A DNA stretch of 64,000 nt from Letharia columbiana (taxonomy: Eukaryota; Ascomycota; Lecanoromycetes; Lecanorales; Parmeliaceae): assembly GCF_014066305.1 (NCBI RefSeq), contig NW_023501068.1:47501-111500 (forward strand), in the 5' to 3' direction. The translations under genes and the position numbers were made by a program. The notes below the pieces were generated by a model, which saw only the letters and a list, made by a program, of their open reading frames with translations, did no database searches and had not been told where the DNA came from. Shown piece by piece: positions 25,527 to 37,717 of the stretch (the stretch's first letter is position 1; every line of letters begins with the position of its first letter).

Positions 25527-26192
25527 ATGAATACTGATGAGGAAGGTCTGCCGAGACTTACCCAGGGATTCACCAGCAAACAACGCCAAAGATCAACCAT
25601 GCACACTTCGATTGATAGTTCTCTTCAAGCTCCACAACTTGACAGCTCCTCTAGTCGCGAGGCACTGTGTTGGGCGTTGCCAACTACACTAAATTCCTGG
25701 GATTCTGGCGGGTTCATCAGTGACTCTGTGTTTGCTTCTCCATCGCTTGCTCCTTCAGGAAGCTTTCATTTTTTATCCGACCATGATATTAGATCACCAA
25801 GCAGAATAAATTTGTGTAAATACGCTTGCAGTTCAAATAGCCACGTTGTGATAAAGGAAGGCAATACAACTTTCATCTTGTTAGCAAGCATCCGAATTGC
25901 AAACTCCCTTTGCATTGTCACTTGGGTTGGTCAGAGGTATTGCTGCCTTCTGTTGGCAATCATGGCGCGCTTGTTCACAGTCAAGGACAAGCATCATAGG
26001 TACTCATCACCGGCACCATGCCAAGATGCCCCTGGTATCTATCATCTCCATTCACCAGCTCATGTTTTTAATAATTTCAGGATACAGCCGGAATTTCGTT
26101 CTTCTCATTACGCTAGGCCTTCCACTCCGATGTATCAATGCCGCAGCCGTGGCATTGCAGGGGGGATGTATAGAGTCTTCCACAAGAAGTGA
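25527..26192 (+). CDS. Unrecognised 221-codon ORF, doubtful
   Basis: An open frame from ATG (MNTDEEGLPRL) runs 221 codons just upstream of OXA1, in the divergent orientation. It has no domain, signal peptide or clear codon bias that I can see, and its frame also stays open upstream into the antisense of the OXA1 presequence exon. It may be a chance ORF in the OXA1 promoter region; kept because of its length. Confidence 0.15.
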   Translation: MNTDEEGLPRLTQGFTSKQRQRSTMHTSIDSSLQAPQLDSSSSREALCWALPTTLNSWDSGGFISDSVFASPSLAPSGSFHFLSDHDIRSPSRINLCKYACSSNSHVVIKEGNTTFILLASIRIANSLCIVTWVGQRYCCLLLAIMARLFTVKDKHHRYSSPAPCQDAPGIYHLHSPAHVFNNFRIQPEFRSSHYARPSTPMYQCRSRGIAGGMYRVFHKK

Positions 26193-27411
26193 ATATGATT
26201 GCGGTGGCCAGCACTATAGATAACTGTTACCCAACAGTATCCCATCTTTGTGAATAATTGCGTCATTCTTGTCTAACAAAGTAGTGGTTTCAACGCAGCG
26301 TCTCTATATAAAGTCCTAGGTAACTTGACAAGGCTCTCTAAGTATAAGAACCGGAATAAGACATGCACGCATATGCCAGTCACCACAGATCCTCACGCCT
26401 CTACTCGAACCGAAATCAAACACAAAGCTTACAATTATTAGCATTGTGATCAGACTTCACGACATAATTCTCTGCCAATTCAGCCCAGCAGCTTCTCACA
26501 TTTTGAAGAACACTACGCTTCTATTACACTACCAATGGCTGAAACATCAATGAATTGGGTTGGAGTTGACTGGGTGGCAGCATCTGATCGAGAGCTAGAA
26601 CTTAGGAACGGCGAAGCCCGACAGCGATGGTGGAAAAACTAGTACCAACGCCCATGGCTCGTGATAAGTGTCCACATGCAAACCTTGGCGAATAAGCCGT
26701 ACCTCGCTACACGACAGCCTCTCACGTGGTTTGCTGAAGTGAATGGCTCAGTTTCCAAGGTGAAGTGGCTCCGCCAATTGCCGCGGACTATAGAACCCCT
26801 GGGAGAGAGAATGTGTACTTTCTTTACCCAATACTACTTTCCAACCCATCTGTTTCTCACTGTGGAGGTATGCCTATTTGAGTTCCAATCGGATAGCCAT
26901 GCATCCCCCTCAATATGGAAGCTGCTCGTACTCATCATCCTCTTCAAGCAGTAAACCCACCTTTTGTACGACAGTTGGCTATCGACGTGATCAAGTCTAT
27001 CAGCACAGATGTCAACGACCGGAATAGCACAAATGGCTGTATCTCTCGAGGAAAATTCCTGAGCTTCGCGTGCCACATCATCCTGAAGTTACCTCCACAT
27101 TCGAAGACACCGATGCAACTAATGAGAGACAGTTCAAGACGAGTGCAAAAGTGTATTCTTGAATCGAGCGCCTGCACACTGAATGATGGAATACGTATGG
27201 AAGCAGTCTCAAGTAGAGAGATTGGTAGCCCCTCTAAATGGGCTTGGTATGTAACATTTGTGGATCGCATGGCTTCTACAAGTAGCTGCTTTACCGGTCC
27301 AACGCCAAGTAATGCCTTTTCGAATCCTAAGAGAGCCTGAGCGCCGTATGTGCAGCCAATTTTCGTCTATAAGAAGTGGTGGTTGGCTCCCATTCACCAC
27401 TTGTATCGGCT
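26193..27411. other. Intergenic, nothing recognised
   Basis: Normal base composition, only short overlapping ORFs on both strands, no repeat, no RNA gene seen. It separates the 5' end of OXA1 from the 3' end of MIM1. Confidence 0.4.
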
Positions 27412-27938
27412 TCACTCTAGAGATGTCATGTCGTTCAACTCCTGCTCCCGCCGTATTCTCTCCGATGGATCATCTCGAATCTCAATTCCCGGTCCTACTG
27501 ATCTCGAGTTCCGTCCGCTGGGGAATATCTAATGCAATTGGTCGTCAGCACAAGTCGGGCAAGAAGCGAAGCAAACGGAAAGGCGCCAGAAACGTATCGG
27601 CAGCAGCTACCCAAGCTAGCAGTCTGCCATTCCAATACGTAGCTAAAGATCAAAGTACATACCTTCGTCCCCGACCACCCTAGTCTGAAAGCAGCTTCAT
27701 GAGCAAGTAGCTCCCCAAATCCCAGCATCAGCCCATTGACGAATGGTAGAAGTACATTGATCGCTGCGCCCCGTAACAGACCCCATACAGTCGGCGGCGA
27801 GTATAATATCATAGGAGAACTCGAGGAGGACGGTGGGGAGGGAGAGAGCTCATTCTGGGAGGAAGAGTAATTCTCGCTGTCAGAGGGGATCGTGGCAGAG
27901 GATGCAGTCAAGTCGGGCCGCTGTGGTTCTTGTGCCAT
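27412..27938 (-). CDS. MIM1: Mitochondrial outer-membrane import protein Mim1
   Basis: Two exons, 27663-27938 and 27412-27528, separated by a 134-nt intron with a GCTGACGA branch site, give 130 residues. A serine-rich N-terminus (residues 1-47) precedes the conserved membrane segment GAAINVLLPFVNGLMLGFGE (57-76) and the following HEAAFRLGWSGTKIFP, the family signature; the G-x-x-x-G pattern within the helix drives oligomerisation in yeast Mim1. The second exon supplies a short polar tail (SVGPGIEIRDD). Mim1 with Mim2 forms the MIM complex, which inserts alpha-helical outer-membrane proteins including Tom receptors. It is divergent from SHP1, with 311 bp between the start codons. Confidence 0.92.
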
Positions 27939-28249
27939 GGCGAGAGTAGAGATGAGAACTTGAAGGATTCCGGCGCAGCAATTATCTCTTCAATGTCACC
28001 CGGCCATTGCTGGCTGTGCGATGTGAAGATGATGGCATTTGGGTACCTGTATAATACACTCGGCAAACCTTCTCGACTCAAACCCATCAAAAAAAGTCTT
28101 GGCATCAGGTATCAGTTGCACTCGACTCCGTGACCCTCATCACTGTGTGCAATCGACCTCACATAATCCTTGAAATATAACCTCGCACGGCCAACGACCT
28201 GCTTCTCACCTCCATTACACATCCTGTCCCCCGAAATCATATCAACATC

Positions 28250-29588
28250 ATGGCGGAAGGACAACCCGATCACGACGCACTTATCTCGGAATTCGTGGGT
28301 TTGGCTGGTGTAACACCACAAGTGGTAATTCTCCCCATGGCTTCTTCCCATACTAGAGCTTCAAGCTGATATAGCTAAACGACAGGCTCAAGAATACCTC
28401 GCAAACAGCTCTTGGGAATTAGGATCCGCAGTCACTGAATACTTCAACCGCTCCGAGGGGACAGAGGAAGATGATCAAGCCCCAGAGGCTCCAGCAGTTA
28501 CATCTTCAGCTCCACAACCTATACCAGCTTCTTCCAGCATGCCTCCACCCCCATCTGCAACGCAGCCACCGAAGAAAAAGTTCGCTACACTAGGAGACCT
28601 GAGTGGAGGCGGGGGGCCTAGCCACGCAGGCCACGGTCACGGCCATGATGACGAGGATGATGATGACGACTTTGAGCCAAGCGACGACGATAACCCGGAT
28701 CTCTACGCGGGAGGTGAGAAATCTGGTTTAGCGGTAGAGAACCCCGGTACAGCAGAGAAGCTCAGAAAGAAGATCATCAAGAAAGCACAGAAGTATGTCG
28801 TAACCCAAGCCGGAGTCGTCTACATATTATAACATTCTGCTAGGAATACTCCCAGACCAGGCGGAGATGACCCACGCGGCCCAAGCTCTCGCTTCACCGG
28901 TACGGCACACACCCTTGGCGGCGACGACGCCCCCAGCCAAACCATTGAAGACCCTAATGCATCTCGACCACAACACGCACCCCCAGTTGAGCGCCATCTC
29001 CACTTCTGGGCCGACGGGTTCTCAGTCGACGACGGTCCACTTTACCGCTCAGATGATCCAGCGAACGCCGCCATCCTCGCCCAAATCAAAACAGGCCGCG
29101 CCCCACTTGCAATACTAAACGTCGAGATGGCTCAAGAGGTAGATGTCAAGCTAGAACAGCACTCAGAGAAATATGTACAGCCAAAGAAGAAGTACGTTCC
29201 ATTTGGTGGCGGCGGTCAGAGACTAGGTAGTCCAACACCTGGGATATCAAACAGGACAGCAGAACCAGCACCTGCGCCAGCACCAGCCGCCGCTCCAGCA
29301 GGTTCTGCTACGACACAAGCAGTAGTAGTTGACGTGAACGAGTCACAGCCTACCCTCTCATTGCAAATACGGTTAGGAGATGGTACGCGTCTCCCTGCAC
29401 GCTTCAATACCACACACACCATCGGCGACGTATACTCTTTCATTACCGCTTCCAATCCGCAGAGTCGGACTCGCTCATGGGTGCTCATGACAACTTTCCC
29501 CAGCAAGGAGCTGAGCGACAAGAGCCAAGTACTTGGTGACCTGTCGGAGTTCAAGAGAGGTGGAGTTATGGTTCAAAAATGGTCATAG
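28250..29588 (+). CDS. SHP1: Cdc48 cofactor Shp1/p47 (UBA-SEP-UBX)
   Basis: Three exons (28250-28324, 28386-28792, 28844-29588) give 408 residues. The UBA domain is at the N-terminus (ALISEFVGLAGVTP, then QEYLANSSWELGSAVTEYF), split by the first intron. A proline- and acid-rich linker (DDEDDDDDFEPSDDD) follows, then the SEP domain (HLHFWADGFSVDDGPLYR ... PLAILNVEMAQEVDVKLEQH) and a C-terminal UBX domain (SLQIRLGDGTRLPARFNTTH ... TTFPSKEL). This is the p47/Shp1 layout; the protein recruits Cdc48 to ubiquitinated substrates and acts in membrane fusion and Glc7 regulation. Introns are 61 and 51 nt. Its 3' end faces that of CFD1, 250 bp away. Confidence 0.94.
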
Positions 29589-29838
29589 ATTGTATGATAG
29601 CATTGCATAGCTGGAGTTTGAAAAGGGCGGCTCAGATGATAGACGAATGCTGTCGTGCCATGGTCAAAAGGAGAAACATCTGCACGGACACGAAGGCATA
29701 CAAAGCCAGAACCAGTTTCCCAACATGGAGATAGACATGATAATGCAGGAACGATGATAACGCTCATGATATACAGTTGAAATGTGACAACGCCATTGCA
29801 ATGCTTCAAAGAGCGCAGAACGCTGAAGATGATACCCA

Positions 29839-31021
29839 TCAGACGGCTCCGTTGCTCCTCCCTCTCACAATGTCGATCAGCTGTTTCGTAATGCCCTCAA
29901 AAACCCCACAAAGTGAGCAACTCCTGTATCTATCAACCAGCAGCCCTTCTTCCCTGCTATCCTTATCGATCTCCAGGGCCCCTGATTTCGCCCTACCCTC
30001 TTCACCCTCACCCTCCCCTTCTTTCTCCTCGTCCCCCCCTTCCTCTTGCCCCTCCTTACTATTCTCAACAACCCCGTACTCCGGCCTCCTCCCCTTCCTC
30101 CACCAAAACGCCCCACTGCCTGTCCACCGGCACGCCCCCCAAAAACGGCACCTCAAAGCTCCCCGCCATAACCTCCCCACCCCCTTTCCCGAACAGATTC
30201 GCCCTCTCCCCACAACACTCGCACACATACCCGCTCATATTCTCCACAACCCCCAGAACCTCCACCCCCACCTTCCGACAAAAATTGACTTCCTTCCTCA
30301 CATCACTGATCGCCACTGCTTGCGGTGTTGTCACGATGACCGCGCCCGCGAGTTGGCCGGGGAGGCATTTCGATTGCAGGGTTTCGGCGAGGGAGATGTG
30401 TTCGTCCGATGTGCCGGGCGGGGTATCAATTAGAAGGTAGTCGGTTGGTGGCCAGAGGACGTCGGTGAGGAATTGGCGGACCATGGCTGTTTTCTTGGGA
30501 CCGCGCCAGACGATGGCGGAGGAGCGGGGGGGGAGGAGGAGGGCGAGCGATATGGCGTGTAGGGATCCTATCTTATTGCTCTCCTCTGTTTGCACGCCTG
30601 CGTTTTGGTGGTGGTGGTGGTGGTGGGCCATGGCCATTCGATTCGGCCTCATTCGTCGAGGGCGCAGAACCCGAGGCTCCGTTCTGGACTTGCGACAGGA
30701 TAGGAGTGGGTATGGGAGGAAGAGTTTGCGAGGAGTGAACTTCGCACGGCAGCCAGCCACCTGGTGCCTGGGTTATCTTTGCACTTTCGAGACCCAGCAG
30801 GCGAGGTATAGAGGGGCCTGTCAGGTCGATGTCTAGGATGCCAACGGAGTGGCCGGCGAGGGAGAGAGAGAGGGCAAGTTGGGTCGTTATGGAGGATTTG
30901 CCGACGCCGCCTTTGCCAGAGAGGACCTATGGGGTTGTTAGTGATGACTGGTTGGGTAGGGAAGTGGGGTGGAAAGGGCGAGGCTTACGAGCACGATGTG
31001 CTTGACATTATCGAGGGACAT
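29839..31021 (-). CDS. CFD1: Cytosolic Fe-S scaffold ATPase Cfd1 (frame broken once)
   Basis: Mrp/Nbp35-type P-loop NTPase. Exon 1 is 30989-31021; exon 2 (30671-30926) holds the deviant Walker A GKGGVGKS; exon 3 (29839-30597) holds [28 protein letters not shown] (Walker B region), a CxxC pair in GYVCECCGE that binds the bridging cluster, and the C-terminal [18 protein letters not shown] block. Cfd1 and Nbp35 form the scaffold of cytosolic iron-sulfur assembly. The 73-nt second intron is inferred (weak GTTCTG donor, phase correct). A G run at 30091-30094 must lose one base to join VLVEEG to RRPEYG; with that change the model is 348 residues. An acidic insertion near the C-terminus (about [14 protein letters not shown]) is unusual. 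Confidence 0.82.
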
Positions 31022-34000
31022 TCCTCTTGGTTGATATGACTGGTGTATATGATGAACATGATTGGATTCAATACATGAAGGCTTGCACACTGATTCTGGA
31101 ACGACCAAGCATCAAGCGCTACGTCAGATCAGTGCCGGGTAGCAAAGGTGAACTTGACTTGATTTCCCAGAAGTCGATTTTAGCATCATTAAAATTCTTT
31201 GATGTGTTGTACTTTATTCTTTAGCGTTGAAACAGCAGGGAAGATTTCATTGGTGACTACTTCGATTAAGGGGACTCCATAGTTACATTCACGAATCTTG
31301 TACCTACAATCCTAACCACCCATCGAATTGACTCTCAGTTGTCGGGCTCTTCGCACGCCCAGTATCCAGGTTTGCTTTCTTAGTCCTTACTTATCTTTCA
31401 CTTCTATGCTTTACAGGGTCTCTGTACTCCTCTCGGGGACCCAGATCGCGGCTGATTTCGTCGAGTTCTATGAGCCTTTCGCCCGATAGCTCTTTCATCC
31501 TCATTAGATGAGTTCTTTTCATGATAGAATGCCTGGTTGGGAAAGGCCTCCGTCCGGAAAGGCATTGTCTGTGTTGTTCAAATTTCGCGATCTATGAGTG
31601 CGATTCAACATCCTCGCACTTTCGTGCCTCTCGTACAAAGGACGGTATTCGTGGTCCGGCCTTGATCGGAACCCGAGGTCGTTGTTAGAGCTCTGACTGA
31701 AGGTCGGCTTTCTGATGGAACTATGGCTCATAAGGGTGGACCAGAAGGCAGCAGCTTGGTAGGGTATCAATCAAACTCTGAATTGCTGGACGAGTATTAA
31801 GGTCGGATTCTGGGCTGCGGCCAAAGCATTAGAGGGAGGTTAGCTGTGGCCCCATGGAAGCTTCCAGTTGATATTGTCGACTAGCGAGAGTGCTAGTATA
31901 CTTGGAACGGTCTCTTCAGCGGCGAGAACAGGGGCGTAAGCAGAGGCTTCAGAAGCGAACGACGGACACGGACTAGAGTGCGATTGAACAGGATCACCAG
32001 AGGAAGGCTCTTTGTCTGGTCAGTGGAAGTGAAGGACGTCGCCATCTCTTATTCGGGGGAAATAAAGGAAATTGTGTCTAGTTTTTCATGGCCATTGAGT
32101 GAACATCGAACGTGTGTACGGACATCTCTTTGAGGTCCTTTCCCCCGGAACCACATCCGAGAAAAGGGCAACGTGTGTCTTCCATGAGCTTTCTGAGCCA
32201 TTCATGGTTGCTCGTTACCTGTTGTGCGTAGCTCTTTGCACTATGTTCCCGAAGGCAGTCCAGGATGTGATACTTGGTTCCTCACGTGCTACTTGGACAC
32301 ATGGCCGTTCCTATTTCATCAGGTAGGAAGAATTGAGTCACTGGAGCAAGCATGCCTCAGCTGCGTGGAGTCCTCTGATTAATCCGTCTTAGTGGGCCAG
32401 AGTGTCGTAATAAATTTTTATATGCGAGCCTCTTACGATGGTATCTGAATCCTAGAAAAAGAGCCAAAGGACAATGTTTGTATAGGTTGAAGCGACTTAC
32501 GTATTCCACAACTTTTGCCTTACAATGTTGATACGAGCCGATAAGTAGTCTGGAGTCTCTCACCAAAGCCCGCTGAACGAAGCCAGATCCCGAGCTTGCA
32601 TAATTTGTGTGCTCTCCCTGATGCCTGCTATACATTGCTGTGGAGGCAGTTAGGCAGAGTCAAAAACGCCGACGTGCAGTGCAATACTGGGGCAACATGG
32701 AGCTTCAGTGTCGGAACAAAACCTGGAGTGCTTACACTGCTTGGAGCAGCATATCTCTAGATTAGTAGACCGTCATCGTACCTAAGCGAATTATGAAAGT
32801 CGAAATGTAAAGATCCACTAAATGCTCAAGATTATGCATAAAAAACCGCAGAAATCCAAGTTTGGCGCGAACATCTGCGAGCGCAAGGCCTGTAATTCTC
32901 AATCTTGACCTCACGCTTTGTTCTGAATACACGCAAGTGAACAGGACCGTATGAACCAGTCGATCTCGTCTGATAGAATAGTCCTGGAGAAGACCCATGG
33001 TCGAATACGAGCGTCGATGAGGCACCGAAGTCAGAGGACAAATTCCAATAATCATGATCTCGTATACTCTCTCAAGTCTCGCATAAGGCAACACTGCTGT
33101 TTTCTTCTTCTGGCTGACAAGTCGTTCTGGAGCAGCTCTAACGTCCCTCCGTTTCTGGGCTTCTGCCAGCTGTAGACGGGTTTCCGGATGACAGGGGGTC
33201 AGTTGTTCTTACCAGGCGGGTAAAACACGCGTTGGACACGGGCTAAATCGGGCGTCCTAGTACCCCATTGCGGAGCTCTACGGAACGTTTTCGAGACTAA
33301 TCCGCTCGATACAAGATTTGTCTGGTTCTGGTCGATTCGTCGACTCAGTGTCCGGTCCAGAGGTGTTACGCTAGTTGGCATACGTTAGAAGATCTCCTGC
33401 AACACGCGGAGGCTTTCAGGTCGTTGAATGAGAACGAGTATCAACCATTTCTCATAGAATCAGGAAGGAGAGAGCTTGCATTTCCATTGGCTCCGAGAAG
33501 TGTGCGGGTGCGGCTAAGGACTACCGCTCCAAAAAGCTCACGGACCGTCCGATATACTGGCAGCCACGAAAGATACATCCGACTTCGTGGCTACGAACGA
33601 ATGAGAAGGTCTGGTGGGACAAGAGAAGTTCCGAGATCTGCTAGATGAAACGCCCTTAAGGTCGTCCTGCTCTAGTCGATTTGTGAGTTTGGTCAATTCA
33701 TGAGTGAACTGTAGTCGAGTCATGAGTCGTCTAGGGAAAGTACCATAAAACGTCGGTATACAAACTGACCGCCCATTCAGGAACTGCCGGACCGATGATT
33801 AATGAACTTTTGCTGCTCTTGTTACTTGCAGGAGGCTTGCAGTAGCGAGGCCTTAATGCGCGTTGCCGCCGCTCTCGACATCCAGGATGTACAATCCGTT
33901 GCCAATCGAAGGGATTCTCGGCGTTGCTGCATTAAGGCAGGCCGAAGAACAGATTTCCAAGGCAGTGTTAGGCAGGCAGGGCAGCAGTAGAATTTCGAGT

Positions 34001-36627
34001 TTCCACAAGCTCTTGATGTGAGAATTGGAGGGAAGACTCTTTCATTAGGTAGAGCTCCCTTGAGGGTCCCCTAAGATCGACCCCTAGTAGCGGATCAGGC
34101 TTAGTGTGAAGTAATGGAGTAACACAAAATCAACGACAGACCGTCTCCCAAGATTCACTGGGCCTAGAACTCGAATACATTCCAGGATTCATCGTGCATC
34201 AGTGCCGCATGCTAGCAGGTAGAACCAGGTCTTCGGGTACGGTATTGCAGCAACATCAATAACAACGCAATCGTTCAAGGGAGAGCTACGAATACCGAGC
34301 CCCATGGCTTTGTACTGGTGAACCATGCAGAGAAGCAAGACTTATACGCACGAAGTGCATTGTCCTAGAGCATGATGCCTTTCGGTTACATGACTTGACT
34401 GTCCGCCGCCGCCATGCATTGTCCATCTGCTCGGCTGGTAACCGCTCCCTTATCTATGGTGATGTGTACTCCCGTAATCATCTACCAGCCCTTGCTCTGT
34501 CGGATTCGACCTCTCTCCTAATCTGTGCAGCCCTCTTGCGCCTTGCTGCCTCTTCTCTGCAAGGACCTAAGGATTTCCATCCGTCAATATTCGTTCGACA
34601 ATCACGTGAGGCCACAAGATGAGAGTCCTAAGGCTGGGTCACGTACTGCAATTCTCGTATGCAGTCCTGCTATTTATGTGTTCAGTGCGGATCCCTAGTA
34701 TACCGGACGATTCATTCATTGACTAACTCATGGCGCGTCATGGCACACCCTCTGCGCCCAGACAGGTAGACGCTGCACTCATATGTGTAGTATTCACGGG
34801 TATGCCCGCACCGGTATGTTATCCGCATCCAGTCACACATCGTGATTTAGCAAGTTCGTTGGAATTAAGCGATGTTGCAGGTCAAAGCTCGAAAAATGCT
34901 AGGTCTAATTTTGGTCTCGCAAGGCTGCAGCAGAAGACGCGTCGTCGAAGCCAGGAAAAAGTGGGGAGTGCTTTTTGAATATTTGCAGTCGTTCGGGACG
35001 TGGGGATAGCAACTCGGAAGACGTCATTCCTAGCTTAGGCGGTCGGGGCGTGGCAGTCCCGGATTGGCCATTCACAGTCAATCTTTGCCCGTGTCATGCA
35101 CAACATTCGGCGAATTTCTTCCATTGAGAGTACCATTCAGATATTATTCTTCTAGCCTATTTCCCAATATGAGAGGTTCAAAACGGGGCCACAGACGATT
35201 GATAGAATGCATGGACGGCGTCCAATGAGAAGGCACGGCCTGAGCGAGCCAATCATGAAGAACCGGGACTTTACTTGAATCGAGCTCCACCCACACCTAT
35301 TGATATCCGCCAAGCCTAATCGAGACAACAAAACAGGTATGTCGAAGCATACGGTTACGAGAGCTGAAGGCAGCACGAGTAGATGTCTGAACCCTTGATT
35401 TTGTTCGAGCTTCGGGATTGGGGGTCCTAAAATGGCTAGCTTGTAAAATGTTTGCCGCCACCACGGCTGACGACATTCACTCTCTTTAGTGCAGACTGCA
35501 GACCTTCTGCTATCATGAAGGCATCCCATAACATACCAGATCAAAAATGAAGACTCGCTGGGACCGGGTTCTTCGTCAGGTCATGATCTTGTGCCCTTCT
35601 TGTTCGACAAAGGAATACCCGCGGGGATCAGCTTATGCTACCAGGCTTGTTGCTAGCGCTTCCCGTTCAACATATCCAGGCTCGGTGGGACTGGATCCCT
35701 GGTCAGGATGTTGTTTCAAGTCGTACTTGTTCGACGAATGACGAGAGTTGGATAACGAAATCCCAATTGGTCGTGGTTCCCCCTCTGGTTCGCTGCACGT
35801 TTCATCGTCCAGGACAGCGTTGGTTCCAATGGAATTTCAAACCTGATCCCAACGAGTTTCTTGATATCGCTTATCGAGCCAAGTGATTGGCTGTCTTTTG
35901 GGGGTGTTCCAGATCAATCAATGAAAACATGGCGTGAGAAAGTCACGTGACTTCCAGATGCTCCACACTATCTGCAGCGGACCACACCTCTCAAAATCAG
36001 GAACGTGAGTCCATCATCCAGATCCTTGCCATCTGAAACCCCCAAATTTCAGCCACAGAAAAAATGTCTGCAAAGCCAAATGCCGCCCCCATCCGCGTTG
36101 GGCAGCAACACGCATAGGTGCATAAATCCGAACATGTCCACGAAACAACGTAGACCCGAGCGCGCAAAGTTATTCAGCATCGAAGGAACGAGACAGCTAT
36201 ACAACGCATCAAGATTGCCATCAGATATGAGTTGTACCGATCAAGCCCCCATTGGAAAGCAGTCCCAGCCTTGATGCTCCCTGATGCCCAAGATTCCCGT
36301 TCAGGAACAACAGCTTTATTTTCAGGTACCGGCCTTGGCACCGCTGCACGACCAGCACATGGCCCTTGCAGGGCATTGACATGCCAGAATGTCTCACAAT
36401 CTGCAACTGGTCGCCACTGTAAAGCTGCTGCGATTTTTCTGGGGACCTCTCAGGTTATACCACATATATTGTGATCTGAAATAGGTCCCCCGAGACTCTT
36501 CATCGCCAATCTTTGGGGACCTCTGAGATCATACCACTCGGCAAGGCCAATTGAATTTCCCGTATATAATCAACCCGGTCCTCCACCCGTTCTCTCCACA
36601 GTGCTACCTGCTGCTTCGTACCACAAA
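31022..36627. other. 5.6-kb gene-poor stretch of normal base composition
   Basis: No ORF above 130 codons and no recognisable domain, tRNA or TIR. It is not AT-rich, so it is not a recent RIP target. A minus-strand frame at 31519-31770 (NNDLGFRSRPDHEYRPLYER) reads like a decayed exon. A weak direct repeat links about 35547-35612 with about 35679-35741 (both contain tgggac and end in cttgttcgac). Otherwise I see nothing in it. Confidence 0.4.
36563..36570 (+). promoter_or_regulatory. TATA box of the small gene at 36628
   Basis: tatataat within cgtatataatc, 57 bp before the ATG, followed by a CT-rich leader. The same 10-base context gtatataatc recurs at 37572. Confidence 0.5.
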
Positions 36628-37086
36628 ATGAACAAGGCAAACAAAACATTCTCGTACACTCCCCTCCACGATCGACCAGCCACTCCGCCGGAGTCATCTC
36701 CTAACGTCACTAGAGATGAACACCCCCTGCACCTTCTGAAAGCCAATCATGCAGCGGAATCCGATGAAAACGCCACTTGCCGCCGTTTCCCCGCGAATCC
36801 CCCATCGACGCCGAATCTACCGCCGGAAGAGCGCTTACCGGGCCATTCGCCAAAGCGAATGTCTGTTAGCCCAACGCCCCCCTCTACACCTCCCCGTTCG
36901 GCCCAAAACGGCCAATCAAGAACCTCGTTTATATTCTCAAAGACGCTGATGACCTCCAAGAAGCTCTCATCGTCAGTGCACGGTAAGCGGTATCCATCTG
37001 AAGCTAGAGAATGACGGTGAGGTGCTGAATCTACCTAAGGGACGCTGACGCAGCCGATTGTATACGAGCTGTCGGACGATGACTAG
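36628..37086 (+). CDS. Small proline/serine-rich orphan protein
   Basis: Exon 1 36628-36982 plus exon 2 37040-37086 give 133 residues. The protein begins MNKANKTFSYTPLHDRPATP, is rich in PPSTP-like stretches, and ends with an acidic PIVYELSDDD tail. The intron has a good donor (GTAAGC). I chose the acceptor at 37039 because it yields the acidic tail; a second acceptor at 37051 after GCTGACG would give a ten-residue tail instead. No domain is recognised and the sequence looks disordered. A TATA box lies just upstream. It could be a lineage-restricted gene. Confidence 0.5.
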
Positions 37087-37129
37087 GAGTTGCCGGCAGC
37101 AATTGATGAAGTGTATCGAGAAGACGGAC

Positions 37130-37528
37130 TCAATTTCCCCGACGGCAACGTAACCTTCTCCTGCTGGTGCGTGATTTGCTGTGCATTGTCCTGTCGCTCC
37201 ATACTGTTCTGTTGGGCTGAAAATTTCGATAAAAGTCGTTTTGGTTGGGACCAATGCTATGTGAGGCTCTTTCCTCGCGGTGTATGGATGGTATAGAATA
37301 GATTTCTTTGGTGATGTCTTGATAAGAGAGCACAGTTCGCTGTCGCTTCGTATACGATGTTGGGCATCGATATGTGCGCACCCAACCGTTTCCACAGTTT
37401 CGTATGCTATCGTCCCATTCAGTAACGAACACTTCATCATTGTCGTCTTCAAAGAGAGCTATGTCCGAGCTGAAGGCCCGTGCCGGCCGCCAGTCCGGAG
37501 AGTGTCCACGTCCATGGGGGTTGGGCAT
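37130..37528 (-). CDS. Unrecognised 132-codon ORF, doubtful
   Basis: Starts MPNPHGRGHSPDWRPARAF and contains an acidic stretch (FEDDNDEVFVTEWDD). Its first third has plausible codon usage, the rest is less convincing. The near-symmetric TATA element at 37573 lies 45 bp upstream of its ATG on this strand. It overlaps the spacer between the two small plus-strand genes, so it may be a chance ORF. Confidence 0.25.
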   Translation of the reverse strand: MPNPHGRGHSPDWRPARAFSSDIALFEDDNDEVFVTEWDDSIRNCGNGWVRTYRCPTSYTKRQRTVLSYQDITKEIYSIPSIHREERASHSIGPNQNDFYRNFQPNRTVWSDRTMHSKSRTSRRRLRCRRGN

Positions 37529-37572
37529 CAGTCCATCGTTTTCGTCTATCTGGCGGCAATGCCATCATGGTG

Positions 37573-37580
37573 TATATAAT
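37573..37580 (+). promoter_or_regulatory. TATA element between small ORFs
   Basis: tatataat in the context tgtatataatc. It can serve the 54-residue gene at 37718 or, read backwards (attatata), the minus-strand ORF ending at 37130. Confidence 0.4.
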
Positions 37581-37717
37581 CCGCCTATCCTGGGAACGAT
37601 TCCACCATCTCATCACTTTTGCATCACCGACATCTTCCTCTCCTCTGCCAGATTTCCCGAAGCTCAACAAATCCTCGCGATTCTCATTTCCGACTGCACA
37701 TTCTAATTTGATACACT

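Noticed and set aside
29777..30440. Plus-strand ORFs of 218 and 175 codons antisense to CFD1
   Set aside because: Proline/serine-rich shadows of the GC-rich CFD1 coding strand, which has clear Mrp/Nbp35 motifs.
33199..33381. Minus-strand 60-codon ORF containing WGTRTPDLARVQRVFYP, suggestive of the antisense of a tRNA
   Set aside because: The plus strand does not fold into a convincing cloverleaf and the T-arm consensus is broken; at most a tRNA relic.
35152..35544. 130-codon minus-strand ORF in the gene-poor interval
   Set aside because: Unremarkable composition and no recognisable motif.
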